Source of the DNA: Fratercula arctica
Taxonomy: Eukaryota > Chordata > Aves > Charadriiformes > Alcidae
DNA: 64,000 bases
Assembly (NCBI GenBank): GCA_947846985.1
Contig: CANTUZ010000002.1
Location: 153,569,889-153,633,888, forward strand
Direction of reading: 5' to 3'
In this document: positions 9,344 to 22,400 of the stretch, in pieces
How positions within the stretch are numbered: the stretch's first letter is position 1
Layout: the number at the start of each line of letters is the position of its first letter
The notes under the pieces: generated by a model
The model's database searches: none
Seen by the model: the letters and a program-made list of their open reading frames with translations, nothing else
What the model was told of the DNA's origin: nothing
Position numbers and translations under genes: made by a program

Positions 9344-12300
9344 ACACCTGGATTTTATTTTTGTTTGTTTGTTTGCTTTGAAACATGAACATCTTTGATT
9401 CGGTTAAGAAGAAAATGATGGCGAAACATTTGTAGTGTAATTTTGACTGACAAATTTGCTCAGGCTTGTATATTTTAAAAATATTTTGAGCTATTTCTTG
9501 GTTTTTGGGGGACAGTAGCCATGTTTAAGTTCACTTTAAGTTTGATATTGAAGGGTTATGAGTTATAATATGATCAGTAAATAGTCAAACTTACCTTTTA
9601 AAGCTTTGAGCTAATTGAATGTTTGCTTTGCATGTGATGACTTTCAGCAGGATGATTGTAATTTCCTTGCAGTCACGAAGTTCTGAGCTGAGCCATAGAT
9701 CTTGCTACCCCCAGCAAAAAAATGGTAATGCTGTGAATGTGAGACCTGAATAATGAACTGGCAATGAAAACATAATAGCCCATGGCCAATGGCCTGTCTC
9801 CCATGGTATGTTCCTCTGCAATGGGTAAGGCTGTACATATTTCAATTTCTACTTTAAAATGCTCATTCCCTATTTTCCCATGTTTCTCCTTCTCAAAAGT
9901 CTTATCCAATAATCTCAAAATCATTTTTGAATAATTGCATCAATTTAAAGGAAATGAACACTGAGCATCAAACAGCAAAAATGAAGTTCTTCACGTCAAA
10001 TGGCCGTAGAATTTTCTATAAGACTCCAATGTTTGAATCCCCATAGACATGAACTTTAATAGAATCTCTTGCCAAATTGCAGTTGTGATGAAAGTTTTAA
10101 ATGATACTCAGTTTTCACCAGCTAGCAATAAATATAGTGCAACACTCTACGTTGACCTTGCGAAGGCATCTGATAGAACAGATTGTAGTCAGCTGTAGGA
10201 ATTTACTTGAAAACTGTGGCAAACTAGATGTGGAAGAGGCAATGCTATAGCATATACTCCCCTCTCTAGATTTTGAACAGATTGAAAGGGAATACAGTCA
10301 ACATTTGAATGTTTCTTTACTGTCATGCATATTAAAAGCCCAGGGTAAAACTTTGCATTTTTATTCCTGACTGTGTATACAGATAGTATCATTCTCCATC
10401 CAAATGTGCAATATGAAAACTTGTCTGCATCAGTCATTTTGAAATAATTGCTTTAATTTGGGGCTGTGGCTGAAAGTGAACACAAGGTTGGTGTCATCTC
10501 TTAGCAATCACTTTTTCAACAATTTCCTTTTTTCCAGCTTGACAAATAACAAATGCTTGGTCATAACTTTAAATTTAAAATTCATTGCTGACCAGCTGAT
10601 AAGAAACATACCAAATATTGGATTTCACTGTATAAATAAGCATATCCAGAAGAACAAAGAAGATTCCAGTGACTTTCATTTGTTGTATTACATTGGTTAT
10701 CAAATTTCCCACTAATAAAAACTTTCATTTCTGTCATGTCCCTGACAGCTTTACATATCATACTTATTTATCATACACCTCTGTTTATCAAAGTTTTGTT
10801 TAGAACATCTCTCATGCAGAGGAATGATATTCCGCATACACAAATGCAGCTGGTATTTGAGATTTTGACTTGTGGTCCTGTGTTTTTTAAGCCAAGATTT
10901 AAAGGATAAAGGAAAATTGCCATTGTCTGCGAATATGAGAACAAAATTCCTTTGCTTAATCTGAGAGATTGTGGCTCTGAGAGATGGAAGAGATTGTAAT
11001 GTGATGTGCTTAGAAATCCCATTTGGTGAGTGCTAGAGAGCTAAGAAGCTACAGCTAAGAGCAACAAGCTAAGCTAAGAGCAACAAAGCAATTTGATTGC
11101 CCACATAGAATAGATGCTGTTTGGAAACCAAATCTGGGGGTTGATTTTTAGAATTACTTGGTGTCATTGGTAGGATTAACTACATCTTTGTCATCTTTGT
11201 CTCTTCCTTCTGTTTCTCTGAGCTCTCACGTCTTGTGCTTTGATACATCTCAGGACGCTCTGCCTAATCCTTGCCCAATCTCAAATGTGGCTCACAGGAG
11301 AGTATACACCATAGTTGCCAACAACTGGGTTTTGATTCCCATGATTTTATGGACAATGACCTAATAGGGCCTTCATAAAAAAGGTTTAGTTTTAGCAATA
11401 GAAACAAGACAATTAAGCGGAGAGCATTTAAAAGCAAAAATTGGTACACAGATTTTTCTTGAATTGGTTTACTTCAGGAGGCCAACTGAAGGTCATCACA
11501 TTGTGTAAGCTTTAATTCTCACTTTGTGTCTCCAAAATCTCTGTGCCCCCCTGAAGCAGAGTGTGCCCTTTCAGGCTTCTCCGGTCTTTTGAAGTTTAGA
11601 ATGAATGCATTAAATAAAGTTAAAGTGTTTGCAACTGTCTTCCTTGCTTAAAAACTGGAAGTTCTAAACTTAAAAAGTGATAATCTAGAAAGCTGAAAAC
11701 AAGAAGTGTCTGGCAGGACTGACTGTTCTTTTTCAGAGTCAAAGGGTTACTCGGATTTCTCATCTCTCTTGGGCAAAATCTCCAGTTATAAACAAAAAGT
11801 GCCTGGTACTTGAACTGGCAGATGTCTCTAATGTCTGCAAACAAGGCCTGCTTACACAGCTTGGCAAGCCTGGGTGTTGAAAGCGAATTGGGTTGTGAAG
11901 AGAGCAAGAAGACCTCGTGGAGGAGTTTAGGGAGTTCATACATGAGAAGGAAGCTGTACGGCAGGAAATGTGACATTGATAACATGGGGACGGAGCCATA
12001 GTGCTGGAAATTAGCAAGGACATCCCCACTCCTGCAGAGTATTTAGGTATTTATATTAAGGTATTTAGAGCTGACATGCATCCAAGCCTCGTTTTTTACA
12101 TCACCTCCAAAAGTTTCTCTTTAGTAATGCAGTATTCTCAGGAAGTTGTTCAGGGATTTGTCCCATTGCAGGGACTTACTCTTACACTGCCACCAAGGGG
12201 TATCTTGTCTGAGGAAAGAACAGTAGCTTCTAATTGTGTAACACATTTTTAGTAGAATTTCTGCGATGATAAATTATTTACATGATTACAACTGAAAGAA

Positions 12301-13479
12301 CAGCAGATGTCTTATTACTTTTATGCAGAGATGAATCTGAGTCAGTATTAAATTTTAGCGATTCTTGATCAGCCGTGAACACAAGCTGAAAAAGAGGATT
12401 TTAGTGAACAGGCACTTATTGCTGCTTAGAGTAGATTCCTCAGGCAATTTATACTAAACTGTTTATACTAAACAGGGGAAACTGCAGATCTTAATGTGGA
12501 CCAGGACTGAACCTGAAATCCTTATTTTCATACATGATTTTGTTTCTGGAAGACCCAGTTGTATAATCTGGGACTCCCATTTTTCTAGTGGAACTAAAAT
12601 ACAGCATAATAATTTCGGTTGTGGAAATTGCATTTAAAAGTTTTCTTCATTCTTTTAAACTCTTTTGGTCACCAGTTTCCATGTACTAATGGATATTACT
12701 CATATTTTATATACTCATACGAATATTTTAGTTGTCCAGTTCCAGGTTTAGGCTGGTAGCTGTTTTACCCTAAGTTAACTCATAAACATGCCTCTTCTAA
12801 ATTTATTCTCAAAGGCAATTTTCCTGACATTTTCTTTCTGCGTTAAGAATGATCTCTAATAATCAAAGCCTTTTTTCATTCTTAAAGGTGTCTCAAATTC
12901 ACCATAATTTCCTAAAACAACAGAAATGTCTTTTCTTTATGTAGCCTTTCTCTTGTTCAGGATAATTGCTGATCAGACAGAAACGTGAAGGAGCTCTCAT
13001 TTGCAACAAACTCTTTAGCTTTGTAGCGCTTCTTTTTTTTTTTTTTGACTACTTTATTTCATCCTTTTCTGCTCATTCTAGATGCTGTGAAACCATAGCA
13101 AACAAATTACAGCTTATAATGAACTTCTCTTGCATGATAATTATGTTTTACGAGTAAGCAAAGCACTGATGGGCTGATCCGCTGCAGACGAGAGGGTAGT
13201 AAAAATCAGAGAGTGAGAAGCTCTTGCTACTCTTTGATCTAACTTTTATGGACGTGCTTTCACTTAACAGGTCATTGAACTAAAAATCTGGATTTATTCT
13301 AAATCAGACACTACTTTATTTTACTCACCCTTATGCAACTATTCTATAAAGCACTACAGATAAACTAGGAAGAAACAGGCAAGTGCAAAACAGGGGAAGA
13401 AACAGCACTGAAAGAGTAGTTATCAGTTGTCATTTTCTAACTGTAATTTTCCTGAGAACAGCTACATTGATACCTTTCC
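9344..13479. other. non-coding DNA, no gene recognised
   Basis: A+T-rich, with short frames lacking motifs. It holds a small direct repeat at 11053-11086, a T run near 13030-13046, and a weak reverse-transcriptase-like word near 10136-10190 that is treated as a finding only. Confidence 0.5.
11053..11086 (+). repeat. 15-bp direct repeat
   Basis: AGCTAAGAGCAACAA occurs at 11053-11067 and again at 11072-11086, four bases apart. The flanks contain further AGCTAAG words, so this is probably a slippage product. Confidence 0.8.
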
Positions 13480-14375
13480 AGAGGCCAGTGCTGTTTAGTA
13501 TTTTCCTAACAGTTTGTCTGACAGAATTAAAACCATGCTGTTAAAATTGCATATGATATGGAGCTGGTAAGAGAAATTAAGGACCAGGTCAGAACTCAAA
13601 CTACTCTTGAAAAACTGGAGAAATGGTCCCCAAAACAGAAGGAAATTCAACAGGCTCAAGTGAAAGACATTGAACTTGGGCAGGGAGAATGCACTGAACA
13701 AATACAAGACAGGCAGCAACCTACTGGGTAGCAATTCATCAAATAAGGCCCTGGGGGTAAAAAAGGGGTAGAATTAGGTGAATACGTGTAACGATGTCAT
13801 GTTATTGTAAACAAGGTGAGCACCATGCTGCGATGTATAAGCAGAAGGGATAACAGCCTGCTGGAAATGCGAAGTGATGTTTTTTGCACTTTCCATGTTG
13901 ATGAGAATCTCTGGAGTAGTGTCTTCTGTGTTGGACACTGTGCCTCAAGAAAGATACGGACCAATGTAAAAGAAGATAGCAAAGAGAACTGGCAGAGGTC
14001 TAGAAAACATGAGCTAAGAGAAAAGGATGAAATAAACGGAGAGGATTAACAAGGAGAAAATAGGGAACAGAAGACACGAGTCTTAGAAAGTGCAAGAATG
14101 TTGCAGAGGGAGAAAATTATCCATTTTGCATGTCCAGGATGGATGGGCAAGAAGTGTTGATGTAAACTGTAAAAACTGGGAAAATTTTTCTGACAGTAAA
14201 AACAGGCAGTCACTGGGACAGGTGGAATGAGAATCTCCATTGCTGGAAATCTTTGCAGACAGTGCAGGAAAACATCTGGCAAGGATGGGTGTGTACAGAC
14301 AATCTACTCTGCTGTGGAGTAAGGGATGGCCCAGACTGCCTTCTGAGTCCTTCCTTGCCACAGTTTCTCATGATT
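13480..14375 (+). mobile_element. ancient CR1 LINE, 3' part of ORF2 to 3' end
   Basis: A deeply decayed but long CR1 copy. Its first bases read like LFNIF (in the palm). The frame at about 13644-13771 gives KFNRLK, a stop in place of the conserved cysteine codon, KTLNLGRENALNKYKTGSNLLG, then NKALGVKKG, which align with the CR1 blocks KFNKGKCKVLHLG, YxLG and KDLGV. Near 13970-14030 GLENMS followed by EKR matches RGLENLSYEERL. The 3' end reads TGGAATGAGAATCTCCATTGC, ACATCTGGCAAGGATG and GAGTCCTTCCTTGCC, matching the family 3' terminus. Divergence suggests an insertion predating modern bird radiations, but I cannot date it without alignment. Confidence 0.75.
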
Positions 14376-17300
14376 TTGGGAAAAGGCAGCAGCTGAAATA
14401 AATATATTGTGAAAAGGATATGTGAAGTTGATGTGAGATCAAGGGCATAATTTACTCAGGGTTGCGTGGTGCAAGTTTTTATGCTATTTTCCTTGCAAAA
14501 TCATATAAAATACAGCCACACAACTACTAGTATATCTCAAGAGCTTCCCACTGGGATGACTGTGGTGTGTTTCATGGACTTAGAGAAAAAACTGCGAGGG
14601 GAGCAGCAACTAACTCTTGAGCTGACAGTGCCATCTGTAGAGCTGCGACAAACTGCTCTGGATGGTGACTCAACACAAAAAGAAACATTGACAGATCCAA
14701 GACTTTGCCAAGCTTTTCAGGGGAAAGAGACCACTTTGTAGGTGTGGCATCTAATAGTCAGGAAATCAGTATTTTCTGAATTCCTACCAAAACATTGCAC
14801 CACCTTGGATACAGTTTATAGATTTCTCTTTCCTTGCCACTTGAGCCTAAGTTGCTTATTAAGCCCGAATCTGGGCTGCTGTAAGCTGTGGGTTTGGTGG
14901 CTGGCTGTGACTGGTTCATGCTAGCTCTTTTGCAGGAAGGGCTCTGAACTGTTTCGCCAGCAGCTCACTTGTTTTCCCAAACTCTGAAGAATCTTGGTGA
15001 CATGCTTGCTCCGCTCATCCTGGAAAGTCTGAGAAATCACATGTGAATGAAGATCAAAGGGGAACGTGTCTGGTACTGGATAGAAGAGCAAAAGGCTGGA
15101 GAAAGCTTGCACTTAAACTGAAGGGCTTGAGAATAGCAGAGGGAGAACAGCAGTCATGTATAATGTTGTTTCAATAGCCCTGTGCTTTTTGTGTTATTTC
15201 CTTGTCCAACACAGATAACATAGTGTACAAAGACTCTCATCAAATAAACCTTTCCAGATGATTATACCCAGAAGTGCCCCATCTGTTCTGGACTTGATTT
15301 GTAACTGCTGGATTAGTTGAGCAATCCAGAGGCAGCCAAAACCATCTCAGTTGTTGCTGTGCTGCATTCCCCAGCAATGCAGTATTTTCCACTGCTACTG
15401 GAAGGCACACACTCAATCTCCCATTTGTAAAACTCAGCCTTTAGGAGTTGGATTAGAAAGCAACCTCTGTGGCACTAAATTGATCTGCCTGGGGACTGTG
15501 CTCGGTGAGTCCAAGCAGCATGGCAATGGATCACTCCATATGCTCAAGCTCGCTCCCTCTCTTCCCAAAACGTGGTGCCCATGTCCAAATTACCTACTGG
15601 AAACAATCCTTGGCATCTACTATCTCCTGAGCTGTGCTTGGGTGTTGTCTGGGCAGTACTACTTGGCATGGGCCAAACCTATGCAAGATGCTCTGCTAAC
15701 AGTTAGAACAGATGACTGTAGACCATTGCCAGTGTCTGTGCCTTGGCCCTGTTTGGTTTACTTGTATTGGTGTAGCCTAAGAGAATCTCTGTTAATAAAA
15801 TGATTGATACGTACAATACAGTAGGTCTGATTAAAGCCCTATGGGAATTATTTTCAAGGGACTAGAGATGCTGCATGCATAGGTCAACATATGTGGCTTC
15901 CAGAAGACAGCTGCTCCGTGAACCAGACCATCAGATGTGAAACAACCAGATATTGTGTAATCACTTCACTGTTCTCTTTTGGTGAAAATAAATTTTTCAG
16001 GTAAATTTTCAGCCAAATCACATCTCTGAACAAGCGCTTGGTGTGGCTGTATGAGTTCCTGTATCTACACAGGGCAGGCACCTGGACTGCAAGACTCGGG
16101 AAAGTCTGGGATGACCCCTTCCAGTGGGAACACAGATTTTTATCAGTTTAAGGCAATCATGATGTGTCAATCTCAGAAAGCTGTGTGCTGTTATCTCCAC
16201 TCAAGACCTACTTGTTACCCTGGCTCCTGTAACAGGTTAGCCAGCTGATGTGCTTGCATATATTAATGTTTTGGAAATATCTAAGCACGAGAGCAATGGG
16301 ATTCTTAGGATGAATGAAGTTGGGTATATTCTTAAATGCTTGTCTAATTAATAAAAATTACTTTATTTGGAAATTCTGTTAATATGTATATTTTATCTGT
16401 AACTATAAAAATTAAAAGTGGAAATATCACAACCAGTCTTCTAACACCAATTTTTGGTGTGTCTTGGTTGTGAATTTGTTTTTTGTATTTCCCTTTTGAA
16501 GTATCAATTCTTAAGGTTGTTGAGGCCTTCTATTTGTCTGCAGAGGGCTTAGTAAACTTGTTTGTCCGTTTTATTAATATAAGTAACTAAAAAAAATCTA
16601 ATATGTCACTAAAATAAAGGTTAGCCAGCTAACTAATGAGGAAAAAGTTTCAGTCCTCTGCTTCCAATCTGTAGTTGGCATTCTTTTTTCACTATGTATT
16701 TGCCCATACTGTACTTTCTGGCTTAGGTAGGCATAGTACTAGAAATTACTAAAAGCAGCATGTGTGTTTTTTGGATTCTTTTGACTGTGTGCATTTCTCA
16801 AAAATATCAGGTGACGATTTTGACATGTCACAAGCTTGCTTCCTTTTAACCTGCTCTGAAGCCAATTTAGTCAGTAGAATTTTAGTGCCTTTCAGGGAAT
16901 TTGGGGCTCGTCCTGCAAGACAGGTAAAATACAGTAGAGTTCCTTTAAATAACAAGAAGAAAGAGGTTGTTTTGTGGCTTTGCGTTTCTGCCAGGCCTTT
17001 TAGTATACTAGTCTTCTTCCTCGTTCAAGACTGTAAAACATGGCACATGGGAAGAAGATAAGTACAAAGCTAATAAACACTTGTCAAAACAGCATAAAAA
17101 ACCTGTTAGTAATGTTCATTAATATATTTTAAATATAAATAACTAGATTTTTTTTTCCACAAGAAAGAAGCCTACTGCAGAATACCCCAGAGGTAATTTT
17201 CCGGTAAAGTTCAGTAAATGTTATAAAGTTTAAACCCCAACATAAAAAGACAGAGAAGGAAAAAGCTTTCTAGTGTCAAAAAGTATTCTGGTGTGTCACA

Positions 17301-19290
17301 AGGCGAACCAAAGCAGATTTCTTTTTTTAATATTCAATTTGAAAAGATCTTCATGAAACTGAAGCTATCGTGATCACCATAGCACACAGAGTATCTTCCA
17401 CAATTTCATGGTGATATCAGGATGTTTAAGTTTTCCATAGACATGCCTGAACCACAAAACCCCACTGCTGTTGGTGCAGGTAGCTTGTGGTACAGAGGCA
17501 TCCAGTGAGCAGCAGTGGGTCAGGGCTGTACAGAGAATCCAGGTTCACCTGTACAGGAAGATGACCCTCTCTCTGAAGCATTAACAGTCTAATCCGACCA
17601 TAACCAGGCCTAAAACAGCCTCAGTGTCACTTTCAGAGCCTTGATGGACATGTCATCAAATAGATTTGGAGCTAAAAAATAACCCTGTTCCTCTGAGTCA
17701 CAGATGAGGCAGGATTTCATTCAGCAATATATTTTGCCATTTCCCTGGCTGAACATAGCAGTGCTTTGGATTTCATTTTCAGGACTGGTGAACCTAGCAG
17801 TTTTCATGAGCACACATATCTAGCGAGAAGTAGAGAGCTGAGGTGCCCTATAACTTAATAACATCATCCCGAGATGATGGGAGTATTGTATGACACAGGC
17901 TGACAAGAGACACTAAATTGAAAACCATACGTCTGACACTTCATTTTCCTTGGAGATTTGCAACTTGTACACGGTCTATGATCATGCACTGCTGAAAAAT
18001 TTCTTGGTCCTGCTGACATACTGTTGGAAGGTAGGGCCAAAATGCCATTCTTTAGTTTAAATGCTTTTCCTCACTCACAACTATGGTTAGTTTCTTTTCA
18101 GAAAGTAAGTAAGGGACTTCATTCAGCTGCTTTCATATTGATATTAAATTGAGAAATAATAAAACAAATGTTATTACTGTAGCATGTTAAAACTTGCACC
18201 ATGTGCTAGGTTTTCAGTATTCCTCTGGTGGTCTGAGAAGAGAGAGTTGGTGGGTACCATGTGAGACATGAGTTTAAGTATTGATCAGCACAACTGGCAG
18301 TGGCCTTAGCAAACCAAGACCCTACTTGCTGTCAAGATTTTTGGAAACAATGCAGAGAGGAAGTCTTCTGAGGTATGCTTTATAAGATGATAAGTGTTTT
18401 GGGCCACGTTCATGAAGACTTCTTCTCAGCAATAAGGGCCAACACAGGATTCTCCAACACACAAATGCCCTGGTTTCAAAACTGGGATGTGGATAGTGAA
18501 GCCGATTGGAAACAGAGATTATCCAGGCATGTTGCTTCAAGGCAACGGTTGGGTCTCAGGAGACATGCCCGCTGAAGCTATTCAGCAGTGAAAGAGGTTC
18601 CAGGGATGGCAATTGTGGCTGACAAGATGGTCATTGTGGATAGCCTGTACCTCATGCAGAGGCTCTGGGGATGAGTCAGCCACCTTCCATAGAGGACAAA
18701 AGAACATTCTTAAGAGCCTGCCACTTGATGAGGCAGTGAACTATTGAAAGCAAGACTCTACAATGGGCTGAGGAAGGAGCAAACTCAGACCTTCCTCTTT
18801 ATGTTGCATTGGATTTTGTTGCTTTGAGTTTTTTTGACTTAAAAAGATATTTTCTAGCTTTTATTATATAATGCCTAGTAGTTTTTAGTTGGATTAAACC
18901 TATTAGGGAGAGAAAAGGGTGTATTTGCATTGTAAAGCCTCCTGATCTTCTTTGGAATCTCAATATAAGGGACAGGTTTAAACCTATTCACTCATTGCTG
19001 TGACTCGCTTGGGCTCTTGTCACACAGACACTGAACTCAGACAAGAGCTGACATAATGAAAAATAGAAGGCAGTGGGCAAAGTGACAAAGATCCCTGAAG
19101 CCAAATGATGTGCAAGGGAAGTGGGGAGGTTAGAGGTGCTGCTGTGGAGGGATGAAAAGGTAAGTTCATATAGCAAAGCAATAAGCCAGTAAAAGTAATC
19201 TTTGTGGTAGCACCCTAAGTTTCTCTGAGGTGGAAACAAATTGTACCCATCGAGATCAGTGAAAAGTGTTGGACCAGACCAGAAGTGTTG
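14376..19290. other. non-coding DNA, no gene recognised
   Basis: Mostly A+T-rich unique-looking sequence. The frame at 15351-15803 is open for 150 codons but has no family motif and an unusual tryptophan- and cysteine-rich composition, so I do not call it. An interval at 19028-19159 has an acceptor-like left end and a good GTAAGT donor, but stops in all frames. Confidence 0.5.
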
Positions 19291-19492
19291 AGCTTAAATT
19301 GCATCTAAGTTAGATAGGGGGATGTCTTCCTATTGGTCAGGATAGTGAAGCACTGGAAAAGATTTCCCAGGGAGGTTATGGGGTCTCTGCCACCCAGAAC
19401 AGATTAGGAAAGCATCTGTTAGGAATAAAATAGATATATTTGATCCTGATTAAGGATTGGGTAGAGCAGGGCAAACTACCTGACCTCTTGCA
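19291..19492 (+). mobile_element. ancient CR1/L3-type 3' end
   Basis: Aligns by eye with the old amniote CR1 3' end: AGCTTAAATTGCATCTAAG, GAAGCACTGGAAAAGATTTC, CCAGGGAGGTTATGGGGTCT, AAGCATCTGTTAGGAATAAA and CTACCTGACCTCTTG, in the family order. Stops and substitutions are frequent. It is 5'-truncated and lacks a clear octamer tail. Confidence 0.72.
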
Positions 19493-22400
19493 GCTTGGAT
19501 TTGTTGATAGCAGCACAGGAGGATAAGAGCTTGGATGGAAAGATGGTGCTGTGTGGATAGATAAGAAAAGCTGAAACTTAAGAGATTTTCTGCAGTACAA
19601 AATCTCAGTTATGACTGACATGTTAATGATGTGGAGACTGGAATACACCTTCTGAGTTCCAGCAAGGATCAGATATTGGGAGTTTCTGGGTCCTGGGGGC
19701 TTGAGACAGGGGACCTAGGCTGGGGATTGTCTACGTTCAAATTAGAGAAGAATTCAAACTGTAACCAACAGAATAAGAAAGGTAGGAGAAGATGGCAAGA
19801 TGTATCTAGAGAGAGAAATGGAGAAATTCTGGGATTTTAAGATGGCAGAGAGATTAGGGAGAAGAGGTAATCAGGGTGTTCACAAAGGGAGAATATCAAG
19901 AATTGGGGGAGTGGGTATGGGGGTAAAGAGAGGATATAGAAGAATGACTATAGGGAAGTGAAGATAATCAAGTTCTCTGTCTTTAATAGGAGAAGAAGAA
20001 AGAAGAAGTAAGTCAGGGCAAAGAAGGAAGGATGTATTCCCATGACTGCAGTCTCTGAAGGCTGCATTCTCATGACAGTCTTCACTGGGACTGCTTGGAG
20101 TTTCTTCTTGAAAAAAGCACATTATGATCTGACCTGTGAAGGGTTCTGTTAACATAATGGACTGCTCAGGCAACTACAAAATTATTTTTTATCAGAAGGC
20201 GGAAAGTGTTGTTTTGTGTTTCAGAAGCGTTACAGGCTTCTGTAAAAACAGGCCTAAAGCAGCTGCTTTTGATGTCAGCTACAACTATCAAGCCTGGTTT
20301 TCAGATGAAGTTGTGATACTATTGGAGGAATGCTCAGTGTGGTTTTGTAGAAGCCCTTTTACAATCCTGTAAGGTCAAAGAAACTATATGATAATACTTG
20401 TACTTGCATGAGGATCCATTTTGCAGATCTGCTGTGGGCTGTTAAGGGCATATTTAAATCAGGCATATTCAAGCCCCATGTTTAAACATTGCTACAGTTC
20501 TGTTGGAATTATCTCCAAAGGCTTTTTTTTTTTTTTTTCCCCTTAGAAATTCTAGTGAAAAGAGGTTTTGATTTAAATGTTCCCCTCACAGCATGTGCAG
20601 CCAAACGTTACCACCGGATGCACAGGGAGTAGAGGCAGAGATAAACTTGTGAGACTCCTTTTGTACATGGTAAATATGTTTGCTGGATGCAAACAGGCAT
20701 CCGCTACCTCCCCAAGCCCTATGGTCTGCTCTGCATGGGTGGAACCCTCTGTGCAGCACTGCTGAAGTAAATGAGCTCTGTGTGAGCACAAGGTTGCTTG
20801 AAAGACAAGGTCCTAATACTGAGAGAACTAAAGCAGGTTTTAAAATCCTTCTGGCACACTAAGCAGCTTTTGCAGAGCAGGCTATGTGGGCTTTTGTTTT
20901 TGTTTCGTAAATGGGGATTGTGAACTCCATAATTCACTAAGAAAATTGCTTCTTATTACGTGGAACTGGTTTCAGATATGCACGTGCAAAATTCGCTTTC
21001 TGCCCATACTTGGAGGAACCCCATGGCTTTTCTACCTCTACAAGCCTGGCTGAGGGTTCCACAAAATCAGGTTAGATGATTGAGCAGGATAATATGCACT
21101 TTTCTCCCTGTTTAGTTTCACCAGACACTCCTAGGAGACACATATGTTTTGCTGAGCGCTCTCCCCTTCTTCTATTTATACTTTGCAATTCAATAGGAAT
21201 TACTGTGAGAATCCTTCTCCTGGGGAACTTGGCCTTAACCTTTTGTTAGGTTAAGTATGGATTTGCAAAGCAGGTTGTTTTACACTCTTTAGATAAGCAC
21301 TGATGTTGGAAATACGGGAAACAGGGTACACTGAAAATTGGAGGGAGCCTCTTTTACGAAGTGTTTAGTTCTCCTGTATGTACTTCAGTGTTCAAGGAGC
21401 AAAAACATTTATTAGAAAAGAGATGAACTTTGGAATGAAATCAAGTGGAGAATCTTTAGACATCCCAGGCTAATATTTGCCCAGTTCATAACTCTGCTGA
21501 GAAGCTGTATCAGTGCCATTGCAATTCCAGTGCTACGCTCACACTGTACAGCCCAGGGCACATCAATAGTAGACTGGTTATATTTGCACTGCTGGATTAC
21601 AGAGTGAAAGAAAGTGACCTTCAACAATGAACCCCAACTGCTTTTTCACTCCTTGTCTCTGTTTTGGAGACTGCTTCAGCTCACCATCTCCAACACAAAG
21701 GCTCCTCCAGGTCTGACTCCCTGCACCCCCGGGGGCATGGTGTACCCTTGGTGTCATGCTGCAATACACCAGTCTGGTGGTCTACTATGGACCACTCACA
21801 GATGTCATTTGAGACACTTTTAATGGAAAACACATATAACATGTTAGCTCTATCATAGTGTCAGAGGGGCACCAAAGACTCAGAGGAGACTGAAGGCCAG
21901 ATGCTATGCAGAGGGTATCTGGCCACTGTGCTTGGGAGAGGCTTCGCTTCAGACCCTTGAAGCAGTGAAGATGCTGATCAGTCCTTTAGAAACAAACCTT
22001 GGCTGGGATATCTTATTCCTCAACAGTATAGGTATAGCCGTTAGCTTGGTCACAACACTGTGGTATCAGATTCTAATGCCTTTTACACTGGAGTTGCCTC
22101 AGATCTGCCCAGCAGGGAGGACAAGGAGAGAAATTCAAGCCTGTGGGTATCCTTATGTCCAAGTCGTCATGGACAGGGCTACAGTGTCCATTAGTATTTT
22201 GTTCGCTAACACTTCCTGAGACCGTGGTTTAAATTGTGGATAACTTTGCCAGATTATTCAGGATTATGTTTTACATGCCAGTACCCTGAAGATTTTAGCC
22301 ATCGGGATTACATTGTGTTGCCCATTTCCAAAAGTCTGGTGTTACTGTTTTTGGAAAGATATTGTTCACACTTTTTTGAAAAAGGGAAATTGTGGAGGGG

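Noticed and set aside
15351..15803. 150-codon plus-strand frame
   Set aside because: No domain, odd cysteine- and tryptophan-rich composition, no splice or promoter support; a frame of this length can arise by chance in 64 kb.
19028..19159. Interval with an acceptor-like CACACAG and a strong AAAAGGTAAGTT donor
   Set aside because: Stops in all three frames and only a moderate pyrimidine tract; could at most be a non-coding RNA exon.
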